64,000 nt of DNA from Gimesia sp. Lineage in GTDB: Bacteria; Planctomycetota; Planctomycetia; Planctomycetales; Planctomycetaceae. Each line of letters opens with the position of its first letter. The first letter of the stretch is position 1. The stretch lies in the NCBI GenBank assembly GCA_002706765.1, contig PAJV01000076.1:496001-560000 (forward strand), given 5' to 3'. The notes under the pieces were generated by a model. It did no database searches. It was not told the origin of the DNA and worked only from the letters and a program-made list of their open reading frames with translations. Made by a program: the position numbers and the translations under genes. Of this stretch, positions 9,521 to 18,876 are shown piece after piece.

Positions 9521-10081
9521 TCAATAGGATGTGCGAATCCACTTCTGACTGACATCTCCCTGATCATCCCGCAGTGTGAACATTTTGTCTTCGATCGAAT
9601 GGATCTCACGCACAAATTCACTTCCCCAGAGTTGCTTGATGTAATCCAGCTTGTTTTCAGGACTTCCGCCGACAGCCCGTAGGGTCAAAGTCGCAGCATT
9701 TAATTGCCATTCGATATCAACGGTGACTTTTTTACCCAGCACCGTAGTCCAGAGCCCCTGTGGTTCAATTACCATTGTGGCCGTTCCATTTTCGTTGATG
9801 GTCAGGATCTGTTTGCTGGTACTTTTGGTCTGTTCCCATTTGCCGACAAGTCGCGCCAGGAGCGTTTTTGAATTCAGTTCGGTGGAGTTTCCGTTAGATT
9901 CAGGATGTTTTTGGGGTTTGGCAGTCTTATTTTGGGATATTGCACGGGACGGGATCTGTTGCAGAACCGGTTTCTGACTCTGCGCCCTGTTTGACTGACT
10001 TCGATTCGAATTCTCAGCAGAAAACAGAAAGGCGGCTGCGAATCCAGCCAATGCCAGTACCACGATCCCTGTTTTTCTCAT
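9521..10081 (-). CDS. Secreted hypothetical protein with lipocalin-like C-terminal domain
   Basis: A 186-residue protein with a clean N-terminal signal segment (basic start, hydrophobic residues about 5-20, AFLFSAEN), then a low-complexity Gln/Ser/Asn-rich linker to about residue 70. The C-terminal domain starts with LVGKWEQTK and alternates short strands (ILTINENGTATMVIE, TVDIEWQLNAATLTL), resembling the lipocalin-like or copper-resistance-style beta barrels that recur in planctomycete secreted proteins. I do not recognise a specific family. It lies downstream of dnaE on the same strand by about 140 bases. No catalytic residues are evident. Confidence 0.7.
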   Translation of the reverse strand: MRKTGIVVLALAGFAAAFLFSAENSNRSQSNRAQSQKPVLQQIPSRAISQNKTAKPQKHPESNGNSTELNSKTLLARLVGKWEQTKSTSKQILTINENGTATMVIEPQGLWTTVLGKKVTVDIEWQLNAATLTLRAVGGSPENKLDYIKQLWGSEFVREIHSIEDKMFTLRDDQGDVSQKWIRTSY

Positions 10082-10217
10082 TCATTGAATTCCTGAAACT
10101 ACTGAAAAGCGTCAAAACAGCGCAACTATACTCTTATTTTCGGCAGCAGGGAACGTCAAGATTTCTCTTAATCTGCCAGAACCGATCTCATTAATGACTG
10201 TGATCGCTGCAAAAGTG

Positions 10218-13200
10218 CTACCGGACCGGACTTCCATTGGTACTTTTTTTCTTCACAGGGGTATGGAAGTGTATATGGCTCTGACCAATCACGGCAGTTA
10301 GCTGAGTCTCGAATTCATTGCTGCAGGAAACGCGCAGGCTTCCCGGAGGGTTGAGTACATATCGTAACTGCGTGTTGGGTTTCTCCTGATCCACCGAATC
10401 GACAACCAGAATGACTTCTGTCTGCCCGGGGAATTGTGTCAGCACGTCATGGACATTGACCATATCCTGCCGGGAGTGAACTCCGCGTTTAAAATTGATT
10501 GCCAGGCGGTCAGTGAACTGTTTCCGGGCATCATTCAAAGTCAGTAGCTGGTCGACAATGACGTTCGGTTCCCTGCCCCGTTTGTCGATTTTCCCTTTGA
10601 TAATGACCATCGCTTCCAGTTTGACTTTCTCACCCATCGAAGCGAACTGTTCGGGCCACATGATACAGCGAACCAGTCCATGGGGATCTTCAAGGTCAAA
10701 GTTCACATAGCGTGTGTTTCCATTCTTGCTTGGCTTTTTCGTAGCTGCCATTTTGATAGAAGACACCATGCCTGCGAGGATGACTTCGACCCGGTCATCC
10801 ATTTCCGCCAGCTCATTAGTCTGATTCTGAGCATATTTGGAGAGGGCCGTTCCCATTTCCGCCAGTGGATGGGATGTGAGATAGAAGCCGAACACTTCTT
10901 TTTCAGCGCCCAGTTTCTGGGCACGCGGCCAGTCTTCTGCTTCCGGCAATGAGGTTTCTTCTGCTGAATCAGATTCTTCGTCAGTCGGTTCATCGCCGAA
11001 CAGGCTTTTTTGTCCTCGTGCCCGGTCGCGATGGATGTTCAATGCCGATTGCACGGCACGTTCTACTGTCAGCATCAGCTGCGCCTGGTTGCCGCCCAGG
11101 CTGTTCAGGGCTCCTGCTTTGATGAGGATTTCGAGCGTACTCTTGTTGAGGGTTTTGGGGTCAACACGTTCACACAGGTTATACAGGCTGGTAAACGGTC
11201 CATTTTCCTCACGCTCCTTGACGACCGCTTCGAGAACCTGTTCCCCGACTCCTTTGATGGCCCCCATGCCGAAGCGGATTTTTTCGCCATCGACGCTGAA
11301 TTCCACCTCGGAGCGATTGATGTCCGGTGGGAGTACTTCGATTTTCATCCGGCGACAGTCATCAACGTGTTCGTTGATTCGTTCATGACTTTCCATTCCG
11401 CAGGAGAGTAAGGCCGCCATGAATTCTTTGGGGTAATGGGCTTTCAGGTACGCCGTCGCATAGGCGACTCCCCCGTAGGCGGTAGAGTGCGATTTATTGA
11501 ACCCGTAACCTGCGAACTTTTCGATCATTTCAAAAAGGTCGGTAGCCAGTTTGACATCGACGCCACTTTTTTCGGCGCCTTCCAGGTATTGATCGCGGAA
11601 ATCCGCAATGATTTTCAGTTTTTTCTTGCTGATCGCTTTAATACAGCGGTACGCAGCAGAAAGCTCGATGCCTCCCACGCGGTTCAGAATCCGCATGACC
11701 TGTTCCTGGTAGACCATCACGCCGTAGGTCTCATCCAGAATTTCGTCTACAATGGGATGAACTTTGGGAATCGGAATCCGGTTATTTTTAACATCGACAT
11801 ACTGCATCACCATCCCCCCTTCCAGAGGGCCCGGACGGTACAGAGCGGAGGTTGCGATGATATCTTCGAACTTGTCTGGCTTCATCTTGGTCAGCAGATC
11901 GCGCATCCCGCCACTTTCCAACTGGAAGATCCCTTTGGTTTCTCCCCGTTGCAGCAGCTCGAAGGTTTCCCGGTCATCCAGGGGCAGTTTATGCGGATTG
12001 ATATCGATGTTGCAGTGTTTTTTGACGTTTTGAACGGCCTTGTCCAGGATCGTCAGGTTGCGCAGACCCAGGAAGTCCATCTTGAGCAGTCCCACCGATT
12101 CGACGGTAGGGCCATCCCATTGGGTGATGATGTCAGTCTTGCCGGTTATCGATTGCAGAGGAACGACTTCGGAGAGAGGCAGGTCCGCCACAACGACACC
12201 CGCCGCGTGGGTACCAGCACTGCGGCATAAACCTTCCAGCTGCATTGCCAGATCGAGCAAGCGTCTGATTTCGGAATCCTGATCGTAGGCAGACTGGAGA
12301 TCGGGGCTTTCTTTCAGCGCATCCTGCAGTTTGATTCCCAGCGATTCAGGTATCATCTTGGCGATTTCATTGACACGTGCCAGCGGAACTCCCAGCGCAC
12401 GCCCTACGTCCCGGATGGCCGCCTTGGCTTTCAAAGTACCAAAAGTACCGATCTGTGCCACGCTTTTCTCACCATACTTCTGTTTGGTGTAATCGATCAC
12501 CAGCTGGCGTCGGTCACGGCAGAAGTCGATATCGATATCAGGTGGTTCCGTACGACTGGGGTCCAGGAACCGTTCAAACAGCAGGTCGTACTTGAGCGGA
12601 CAGACCTGGGACATCCCCAATAGAAATGCAACGATCGCGCCACACGCCGATCCACGTGCTGTACAGGGAATGCCTTCGTTTTCGGCAAACTGCACGAAGT
12701 CCCACACGATGAGGAAGTAGCTGGAATAGCCCATCTGTTCGATCACACCCAGTTCCAGATGGAGTCGGTCCCAGTGTGCCTGTGTCAGTTCATCTCCGTA
12801 TTTAATGGGCAGGCGATCTTCACAGAGTTTTCGCAGGTATTGCGTGTCGGTCAAATTATCCGGTGGCTGGAAGACCGGGTAGTATTTTTTATCCGACATC
12901 TGGATGTCGACCCGTTCTGCCAGTTCCTGTGTCCGGGCGACCGCATCCTCATGGCCGGGGAAGGCATTGTACATCTCTTCCTGTGTCCGCACGAAAAACT
13001 GGTCGCCGGTCATTTTCATGCGTTTTTCATCACTGACAACCGCCCGCGTACTCACGCAGAGCAATACATCCTGTGCTTCGGCATCTTTCTGATCGACATA
13101 GTGCGCATCGTTAGTCGCAACCAGGGGCAGGCCCATTTTTCTGGCCAGATCGACAGTTCCTTCCAGGCATTGCCGCTGAATCTCCAGGCCGGCATTCTGG

Positions 13201-13733
13201 ATTTCCATATAGACTCTGTCTCCGAAAACCTTTTCATACCAGGCGCATAATTTTTCCGCTTCTTCCCAGTCTTCTCCCAGAATGTGATGCGACAATTCCC
13301 CGGCGGCACAACCTGTTAACAGAATCAGCCCTTCGCTGTGGGCCTCCAGGATTTCCTTGTCGATTCGCGGTTTGTAGTAGAAGCCTTCCAGGTAGGACAT
13401 TGATGAGAGTTTGATCAGGTTTTCGAACCCCTGGCGGTTTTGCGCCAGCAACGTCAGGTGGAAGCTGGCCTCTTTCATTCGGGAAGCCCCTTTTTCGAAG
13501 CGGCTCCGGGGGGCGATGTAAGCTTCCAGCCCGAGGATGGGATTCACGTCCTGGCTGCGGCATTGCTGATAGAAATCCATCGCGCCGTACAGGTTGCCGT
13601 GGTCGGTGATCGCGAGCGAATTCATACCCGCCTGTTTGACTTTACTCACCATCTCGGGGATGCGGCTGGCACCATCCAGCATGCTGAAGTGGGTGTGACA
13701 ATGCAGGTGAGCAAAAGGTCTGGGGTCGCTCAT
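10218..13733 (-). CDS. dnaE: DNA polymerase III alpha subunit (DnaE)
   Basis: The replicative C-family polymerase, 1171 residues, close to the usual 1160. The N-terminal PHP domain starts with HLHCHTHFSMLDG and ITDHGNLYG and keeps most metal-ligand positions seen in PHP domains with exonuclease activity. The polymerase acidic motif PDIDIDFCRDRR lies about residue 400. Later come LRNLTILD, ALYRPGPL and the helix-hairpin-helix region, and then an OB-fold C-terminus (VILAGMVSSIKMA). The ATG at 13733 gives the standard start MSDPRPFAHLHCH; another in-frame ATG at 13766 adds 11 residues. It faces a 260-base gap upstream and appears monocistronic or linked to the small secreted protein downstream. 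Confidence 0.96.
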   Translation of the reverse strand: MSDPRPFAHLHCHTHFSMLDGASRIPEMVSKVKQAGMNSLAITDHGNLYGAMDFYQQCRSQDVNPILGLEAYIAPRSRFEKGASRMKEASFHLTLLAQNRQGFENLIKLSSMSYLEGFYYKPRIDKEILEAHSEGLILLTGCAAGELSHHILGEDWEEAEKLCAWYEKVFGDRVYMEIQNAGLEIQRQCLEGTVDLARKMGLPLVATNDAHYVDQKDAEAQDVLLCVSTRAVVSDEKRMKMTGDQFFVRTQEEMYNAFPGHEDAVARTQELAERVDIQMSDKKYYPVFQPPDNLTDTQYLRKLCEDRLPIKYGDELTQAHWDRLHLELGVIEQMGYSSYFLIVWDFVQFAENEGIPCTARGSACGAIVAFLLGMSQVCPLKYDLLFERFLDPSRTEPPDIDIDFCRDRRQLVIDYTKQKYGEKSVAQIGTFGTLKAKAAIRDVGRALGVPLARVNEIAKMIPESLGIKLQDALKESPDLQSAYDQDSEIRRLLDLAMQLEGLCRSAGTHAAGVVVADLPLSEVVPLQSITGKTDIITQWDGPTVESVGLLKMDFLGLRNLTILDKAVQNVKKHCNIDINPHKLPLDDRETFELLQRGETKGIFQLESGGMRDLLTKMKPDKFEDIIATSALYRPGPLEGGMVMQYVDVKNNRIPIPKVHPIVDEILDETYGVMVYQEQVMRILNRVGGIELSAAYRCIKAISKKKLKIIADFRDQYLEGAEKSGVDVKLATDLFEMIEKFAGYGFNKSHSTAYGGVAYATAYLKAHYPKEFMAALLSCGMESHERINEHVDDCRRMKIEVLPPDINRSEVEFSVDGEKIRFGMGAIKGVGEQVLEAVVKEREENGPFTSLYNLCERVDPKTLNKSTLEILIKAGALNSLGGNQAQLMLTVERAVQSALNIHRDRARGQKSLFGDEPTDEESDSAEETSLPEAEDWPRAQKLGAEKEVFGFYLTSHPLAEMGTALSKYAQNQTNELAEMDDRVEVILAGMVSSIKMAATKKPSKNGNTRYVNFDLEDPHGLVRCIMWPEQFASMGEKVKLEAMVIIKGKIDKRGREPNVIVDQLLTLNDARKQFTDRLAINFKRGVHSRQDMVNVHDVLTQFPGQTEVILVVDSVDQEKPNTQLRYVLNPPGSLRVSCSNEFETQLTAVIGQSHIHFHTPVKKKSTNGSPVR

Positions 13734-14030
13734 ATTATTCCGTGCTCCCGTTTTTATGAATGCCATCCAGGCAAAACACAGCTTGAGCTGTGAGAGATTG
13801 GTAACGAAAGGAAGCTGGAGAGAATTCTGCTACAGCTTCCATTCCCTGAGTGTATGTCGAATCTCTGGTTTGTCAATCAACCTGGAGGCTCTGCACTTTT
13901 GGTTTTTAATATGAACGTTGATTGATGAACGTGATCTTGAATTTCACGTGTTCGCAGTAATGCTGAGCTGATCAAAACCGTTCATTGCAACACTGTTCCT
14001 CTCAGGCAAGCTCTGCCCCGGGGAAACGCT

Positions 14031-14321
14031 TCAGCCGATCCAGAGGTTGATATACCAGTTCACGCCGTCGGAGAGCGGGGGAAACAGGTCGCAGGCTAAT
14101 AAAAGAGGGGTGTAGAACGCTGCGAAGAATGGCGAACTCATTGAATTAAATGAAGAGTACCATTGCCAGAATAAGGGGCCGATAGAAAGTACGTACAGGA
14201 GCACTAAAACGGTAATCTGAATCGTGGAAGTGATAATGTACCGCCGCCATGACCAGGCTTTTTGAGCAGGCTGCTGTGGTTGATCTGTCTGATCAGATGG
14301 CTGCGTTTGGGGACTTTCCAT
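14031..14321 (-). CDS. Small two-helix membrane protein, unknown
   Basis: A 96-residue protein with a Gln/Pro-rich soluble N-terminus (about residues 1-22), then two hydrophobic stretches at about residues 30-50 and 60-80, suggesting two membrane helices. No family recognised. It lies on the same strand as, and about 100 bases beyond, the SDR gene. The composition and plausible start make it more likely real than not, but no motif supports a function. Confidence 0.55.
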   Translation of the reverse strand: MESPQTQPSDQTDQPQQPAQKAWSWRRYIITSTIQITVLVLLYVLSIGPLFWQWYSSFNSMSSPFFAAFYTPLLLACDLFPPLSDGVNWYINLWIG

Positions 14322-14423
14322 AATACTATTCTAACTTTCAGGCATGGGGCAGGTCAATCGCCGAGTTCCCCTGCTCTGCTGCATTCGCAGGGATTTTACG
14401 CAGATTTCATAAGCGGATCGGAT

Positions 14424-15428
14424 TTACGGTAACTGGTGGTGGTTTCGGAACCATTCGATTGTCGCCCCCATCGACTGCTGAAATGTTTTTTGTGGTTGAT
14501 AATCCAGTTCCTGCTGTGCTTTCTGCGAACTGAAATCCAGGTTCAGCCCCAGGAACTTGATGCGCGCCTGTGACAGGATGGGAGCCTGTTTTTTTCCCAG
14601 AAATCTCCAGAGACCTTCCATGATCCGGGCCAGGTTCCGGGCGACGGGGAGTGGGACCACTTTTTTCGGAGGCTGGTACTCGGCCAGTTCTGCGATCGTA
14701 GAAATGAATTCACGCTTACTGACCAGGGAGACATCCGTGATATTGTAGGTCTGACTCAATGCTTCTTCGTTGAACAGCGCCAGAAAAATGGCGTCAACCA
14801 GATGTTCCACGTAAGTATTATTCATCAGTTTTTCCGGGCTGCCCAGGTAGGCGAATCGACCGGATTTCAATCGTTCCAGAATGCGGGGCAGAACAGTCCG
14901 ATCCCGGGGACCGTAAATAAAGCCGGGGCGTAAAATGGTGTAAGGAATTGAATGCTTCAACAGCAGTTGTTCTGATTCAATTTTGCTTAAAGTGTAGCCA
15001 TCAATGCCGGAAGCGTGCGGAGGCTCTGTTTCGTCAGTGCCATAATGATCGCGGGCTTCATAGACTCCCAGCGAACTGATGTGAATCAAATGCTTGATCA
15101 GGCATTGTTCTTCCAGTGCCGTCAACAGATTCTCGAAACCCTTGACGTTGGTGTTTCGGTATTCGTCGACACTCCCCCAGTCACCTACTTTGGCTGCGGT
15201 ATGAACGACAATCGTTACGCCAGTCAGGGCATCCCCTAATGATTTTTTATCGGTTAAATCGCCCTCAACCAGCTCGGCGTTGAAATCTTTCAGGAACTTA
15301 GCCTGATCAACTGAGCGAACCAGCGCTATCGTTGGGATCCCTGCCTCTCGCGCCCGTTGAATGACATGACTGCCAACCAGACCTGTTCCTCCCGTGACAA
15401 GCAGTTTTTGTTCTGATTCAACGGTCAT
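14424..15428 (-). CDS. NAD(P)-dependent epimerase/dehydratase, extended SDR
   Basis: A 334-residue extended short-chain dehydrogenase/reductase. The cofactor-binding glycine motif VTGGTGLVGSHV is at about residues 11-22, and the active-site pair is in GYTLSKIESEQ (Tyr and Lys four apart), preceded by HISSLGVYE with the catalytic serine. This arrangement fits the 3-beta-hydroxysteroid dehydrogenase/NDP-sugar epimerase group; LRPGFIYGPRDRTVLPRI is typical of it. The substrate cannot be told from sequence. It may act on sterol- or sugar-like molecules. The gene lies 54 bases downstream of tsaE on the same strand. Confidence 0.88.
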   Translation of the reverse strand: MTVESEQKLLVTGGTGLVGSHVIQRAREAGIPTIALVRSVDQAKFLKDFNAELVEGDLTDKKSLGDALTGVTIVVHTAAKVGDWGSVDEYRNTNVKGFENLLTALEEQCLIKHLIHISSLGVYEARDHYGTDETEPPHASGIDGYTLSKIESEQLLLKHSIPYTILRPGFIYGPRDRTVLPRILERLKSGRFAYLGSPEKLMNNTYVEHLVDAIFLALFNEEALSQTYNITDVSLVSKREFISTIAELAEYQPPKKVVPLPVARNLARIMEGLWRFLGKKQAPILSQARIKFLGLNLDFSSQKAQQELDYQPQKTFQQSMGATIEWFRNHHQLP

Positions 15429-15482
15429 TTTGCTCTTTTCCTGATTCAGATTGGATTGGGGAGAGTTCGCGGCTTGAAAGAT

Positions 15483-15965
15483 TCAGATTGATTCCGATTT
15501 CAGTCGGGCGATGATCTGTTCAGACCGTGCCCCCTGCCCTTGAAACCGAAATGTGCGCGCTGTTTGTGAAGTGTGTTCAATATTGATCTGCAACAGATCA
15601 CCGGGCAGGACTTCCTTGACTTTGTCGGCCCACTCGATCAGGCAGACTCCGTCCGAGTAAAGCAGGTCATCTGCTCCCAGTTCCAGAAATTCATCGGTGT
15701 CACGCAGACGATAGGTGTCGAAGTGGTACAAGGGAAGTCGCCCCTGGTATTCCTGAATCAGGACAAAGGTCGGGCTGGTCACTTCAGCCGGATCGACGCC
15801 GAGCGCAGTGGCGATTGCCTGAACCAGACGCGTTTTACCAGCACCCAGATTACCATTCAAAGCGATGACGGTTCCCGGGGTCAGAGTTTCTGCCAGCTTT
15901 TTCCCCAGGCGTTGTGTCTCGAGCTCGCTGGTTGATTCAAAAGTCCACTCAATTTCGGATTGCAA
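15483..15965 (-). CDS. tsaE: tRNA threonylcarbamoyladenosine biosynthesis ATPase TsaE
   Basis: A 160-residue P-loop ATPase that works with TsaB, TsaC and TsaD to make t6A at position 37 of ANN-decoding tRNAs. Walker A is GNLGAGKT (about residues 39-46), preceded by VIALNG; TSPTFVLIQEY, YHFDTYRL and CLIEWADK are family blocks. The start appears to be a TTG at 15965, with GAGAG eight bases upstream; no ATG fits in this frame. Copy A of the 88-bp dispersed repeat lies 118 bases upstream. The tsaB and tsaD partners are not in the window. Confidence 0.93.
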   Translation of the reverse strand: MQSEIEWTFESTSELETQRLGKKLAETLTPGTVIALNGNLGAGKTRLVQAIATALGVDPAEVTSPTFVLIQEYQGRLPLYHFDTYRLRDTDEFLELGADDLLYSDGVCLIEWADKVKEVLPGDLLQINIEHTSQTARTFRFQGQGARSEQIIARLKSESI

Positions 15966-16082
15966 CGATCATACTCTCGGTAAAGATTTGTTTTGAATAC
16001 TCTCTGATTCTGATGGTATAGCGGGTTTTCGCAATTATCACAATACAAGCTGTTTCAGGCAGAATCAGGAAAATGCACCTGA

Positions 16083-16170
16083 GCGCATTACATTTAACGA
16101 TAGCGTCTCTTAATCTATTATACTCGGACAAAATGGCCCTGGAGAGGCTATCGTAAAACTGGACGCAGTC
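16083..16170 (-). repeat. 88-bp dispersed repeat, copy A
   Basis: In minus-strand orientation the copy begins GACTGCGTCCAGTTTTAC and ends near GTTAAATGTAATGCGC. Between these ends, TTTTACGATAGCCTCTC can pair with GAGACGCTATCGTTAAA (15 of 17 positions), leaving a loop of about 34 bases that contains CGAGTATAA. It lies in the divergent region between tsaE and the MFS transporter. This copy has the best-preserved stem. Confidence 0.8.
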
Positions 16171-16278
16171 TCAAATCGGAGGGGCCGCCCTGCCCCGGCG
16201 ATTCGCATTCTGCAATGCACTCCGATAGAATACCTGCTGACTTCTGAATTGAATTCCTGCCTTAAAGCTTTCCTGAAC

Positions 16279-17475
16279 ATGTCCCACGCCTATCGTAGTC
16301 TGATTTGTCTCACCCTGACTCATATCATCGTTGATGCTTCAGCAATTGTAGTTGGCCCTTTGTGGGGGGAACTGGAACGGGTTCATTCCCTGACGGAGAA
16401 TTCGCTGTTCATTGTACTGACCATTCATGCGCTGGCATCCTCACTGGCTCAACCCGTATTTGGATACATTCGCGATCGATACCCGATCAAATCCATTTTA
16501 TGGCTGGGGCCGTTGCTGGGAGCTGTGATGATGCCGCTGGTCGGGCCGGCAAACAGTGTCTTTTTGCTGTGTGTGGCTTTGCTGTTGGGGGGAATTGGTA
16601 TCGGTTCTTTCCATCCGGAAGCGGCTGTGGTCGCAGGTTCCCTGATTCCGGAACGACGTACGCGGAGTCTGTCGCTGTTCATGTTCGGCGGTGCCATGGG
16701 GCTGGCGATCGGGCCGATCATCTGTGGGGCGATCGTTTCTACCTGGGGACTGTCGAGCGTCTGGATTCTGGCGCCGTTGTATGCCGGTCTGATTCTTCTC
16801 CTGCACAGGATTGGTAAACCACCGGCGGCTCTGTTTGAACGCGATCGAAAGAAAAAGGCGCAGTCATTGTCGCAGATGCTGGAAGGACGGGTGCCGCTGG
16901 CGTTGTTTCTATTTATGGTCTGCTCGCTCAGACTGGTTCCCAATATGGCGATGGATAAGCTGATATCTTTCATTCTGAAAGACCAGAATGTTTCCGCATT
17001 TCAGATCGGCCTGGTCCAGTCCGTCTTTCTTTTTTCGGCCAGCGCCGGGATGTTGCTGATGGCATTTCGATTCAAATCCGGTCATGAAAAGTTGTTTATG
17101 GTTGTCTGTCCGCTGCTGGGCATTCCCCTCATGCTGGTACTGGGCTGGGAAGGATGTCCCCTCTGGCTGATGACACTGTTATTGGTTCCCAGTGGCCTGA
17201 TTTTATGGGGAACCAGCCCCGCGATGGTCTCTTATTCCCATCAGCTTTTTCCGAAAGGGGGAGGTGTGGCATCCGCAATCACAATGGGGATGGCGTGGGG
17301 GGGCGGCGGTATGATCCAGGCGAAGATCACCAGCCATTTTGTAGCGTTGGGAACGCCTCAACTGGCATTTCATGCAATCATTCCCTGCCTGCTGCTGGCG
17401 GCGATCGGGGCGATGCTGTTACCTGTAGCGAAAGCGTCCTCAAAAACGCAGACGGAAGCCATTGAACCTGCGTGA
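16279..17475 (+). CDS. MFS transporter, fosmidomycin-resistance (Fsr)-like
   Basis: A 398-residue multipass membrane transporter with about 11-12 hydrophobic helices. The segment GIGIGSFHPEAAVVAG is close to the signature of Fsr-type efflux proteins, and YIRDRYPIKS occupies the loop 2-3 MFS motif. It is expected to export a small molecule by proton antiport; the substrate is unknown. The ATG at 16279 is chosen because the upstream TTG at 16249 lacks a ribosome-binding site, though the site for 16279 is also weak. It stands alone, divergent from tsaE, with repeat copy A between them. Confidence 0.87.
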   Translation: MSHAYRSLICLTLTHIIVDASAIVVGPLWGELERVHSLTENSLFIVLTIHALASSLAQPVFGYIRDRYPIKSILWLGPLLGAVMMPLVGPANSVFLLCVALLLGGIGIGSFHPEAAVVAGSLIPERRTRSLSLFMFGGAMGLAIGPIICGAIVSTWGLSSVWILAPLYAGLILLLHRIGKPPAALFERDRKKKAQSLSQMLEGRVPLALFLFMVCSLRLVPNMAMDKLISFILKDQNVSAFQIGLVQSVFLFSASAGMLLMAFRFKSGHEKLFMVVCPLLGIPLMLVLGWEGCPLWLMTLLLVPSGLILWGTSPAMVSYSHQLFPKGGGVASAITMGMAWGGGGMIQAKITSHFVALGTPQLAFHAIIPCLLLAAIGAMLLPVAKASSKTQTEAIEPA

Positions 17476-18022
17476 TTCAAGCGGTGATTCGAGGTCCGAA
17501 ACGTAGTGAGTGAATTGAGAATCAATGTGTCCTCAGGCCTGTCATCTGGCGAATGAAGGCTGTGAAATGAAGGCTGCGAAATGTGGTATTTTTGTTTTTT
17601 TTGAATAAAAATGAGAGCGGAAGCACTGAATTTCATTTTTAAAAGCAGGGATAACACAAGATATGGTATGTGAATCTGCTGAGGTCAGGATATTCGCTCA
17701 AAATAATCGATTCACTAGACAGCGTGCGGGGGCGGAACTAAGATCCGCACACTCAAGTGATTCGCAAAGTCTGGAATGAATCATTTGAATTTACTGAAAA
17801 TAATCAGTAGCAGACGGACCGAAGGAACGGACCGCTAAGAAGAGAATGGATTCTATTTCAAATCGTTCGATCAGGGGGGATTTTCATCCGCTCGAACGCA
17901 CTTCGAATGCGAGTCTCTACGCAAACGCTTCCTTCCATCTGCTCAATTTGGGGAATTCCCGTTACCTCCCCGTAAGTTTTTTTGACCGCACAGGAAGTGC
18001 ACTGAAGTGAAGGATGGATTCG
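17476..18022. other. Gene-poor region upstream of the amidotransferase-like gene
   Basis: About 550 bases. At 17553-17580 there is a 14-base near-perfect tandem repeat (ATGAAGGCTGTGAA then ATGAAGGCTGCGAA). The second half of the region holds a possible small upstream reading frame, listed separately. A weak reading frame also exists on the opposite strand. No clear terminator for the MFS gene was seen. Confidence 0.45.
17846..18010 (+). CDS. Possible 54-residue upstream reading frame
   Basis: An ATG at 17846 opens a frame of 54 codons that stops with TGA at 18008-18010, only 12 bases before the preferred start of the amidotransferase-like gene. The peptide begins MDSISNRSIRGDF and ends DRTGSALK, with no known motif. 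AAGAAGAG sits directly before the ATG, which is too close for a strong ribosome site. It could be a leader frame or chance. A minus-strand frame overlaps it. Confidence 0.2.
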   Translation: MDSISNRSIRGDFHPLERTSNASLYANASFHLLNLGNSRYLPVSFFDRTGSALK

Positions 18023-18787
18023 ATGTCTAAGAAACCCTTGATTGGAATTACCGGAGATTTTCGCCCCGAGCAAAAAGAGTCACAGGCTTTGAGCTGGTTC
18101 TTTACCGGCTACTATGACTCGGTCACAGACGCTGGTGGTATTCCCGTTATGATGCCTCCCCTGGCTGATGATGACGATCTGAAACAGTTTCTGGAGCAGC
18201 TGGATGGCCTGATTCTTTCCGGTTGTGCCTTAGACCTGGATCCCATCCGTCTGGGATTTGAAAAACACCCTGCTTCTCGCGCCATGCCTTTACGCCGCGA
18301 AGACTTTGACCGTCGTGTCTGTACGATGGCAATGGAAATGAAAATGCCTCTGCTGGCGATTGGATCGGGTATGCAACTGATGAACGTCATCAGTGGCGGC
18401 ACACTGCATCAGCACGTTATCGAAGACGTTGCCGGTGCCATGTACCACCGTGATGGTGTGGAAGCCAACCTGCGTCATATTATCAATATCGAACCTGGTA
18501 CCCGCGTTGATAAAATGTACGGTCCTGGTGAAATTCGTGTGAACAGCCAGCATCATATGGCTGTGAAATATGTGTCGAAAATGTTTGTTGTTTCGGCGAC
18601 TGCTCCGGATGGCGTGATTGAAGCCATTGAAGTACCCGATGAAGACTGGTTCTGTGTTGGCGTGCAATGGCATCCCCAGAATCACTCCGCGTCTGCTCTG
18701 GATATGCAGGTCTTCGAGAATTTCCTGACAGCTTGCGAAGAGCCCGAACCACAAATTCTGCAAATGCCTGTCCGCAAAGCTGCTTAA
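18023..18787 (+). CDS. Peptidase C26/PuuD-like glutamine amidotransferase fold, catalytic cysteine lost
   Basis: A 254-residue protein matching the gamma-glutamyl-GABA hydrolase (PuuD, peptidase C26) branch of class I amidotransferases: IGITGDF at the N-terminus, DGLILSGC, then LLAIGSGMQLMNVISGGTLHQH and VGVQWHPQNH. In active members the second block reads G-I-C-R-G-M-Q; here the cysteine is glycine at residue 114. The HPE glutamate is glutamine at residue 219, while His217 remains. The usual triad is thus Gly-His-Gln, so hydrolase activity is unlikely by the normal mechanism. The start at 18023 has AAGG eight to nine bases upstream; an ATG nine bases earlier has no room for a site. A terminator follows 90 bases after the stop. 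Confidence 0.85.
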   Translation: MSKKPLIGITGDFRPEQKESQALSWFFTGYYDSVTDAGGIPVMMPPLADDDDLKQFLEQLDGLILSGCALDLDPIRLGFEKHPASRAMPLRREDFDRRVCTMAMEMKMPLLAIGSGMQLMNVISGGTLHQHVIEDVAGAMYHRDGVEANLRHIINIEPGTRVDKMYGPGEIRVNSQHHMAVKYVSKMFVVSATAPDGVIEAIEVPDEDWFCVGVQWHPQNHSASALDMQVFENFLTACEEPEPQILQMPVRKAA

Positions 18788-18851
18788 CCCAAAGATGGGT
18801 TTACGGCGGCATTTCTGTCTGTTGAGGGCAGACCGAAGTCGCTGCAGCTTT

Positions 18852-18866
18852 GTATCATCGTGATAC
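18852..18866. other. Perfect small hairpin GTATCA-TCG-TGATAC
   Basis: A 6-bp perfect inverted repeat with a three-base spacer, just upstream of the strong terminator. It could be an accessory stem in the transcript end or a protein-binding palindrome. Confidence 0.4.
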
Positions 18867-18876
18867 GATGAACTCG

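Noticed and set aside
9333-9542. A 69-codon minus-strand frame overlapping the end of the small secreted protein
   Set aside because: No ribosome-binding site or motif, and it overlaps a better-supported gene.
16081-16170. Repeat copies taken as tRNA or known small RNA genes
   Set aside because: No cloverleaf, no TTCGA-type T-loop and no match to an RNA family I know; a hairpin-type repeat fits better.
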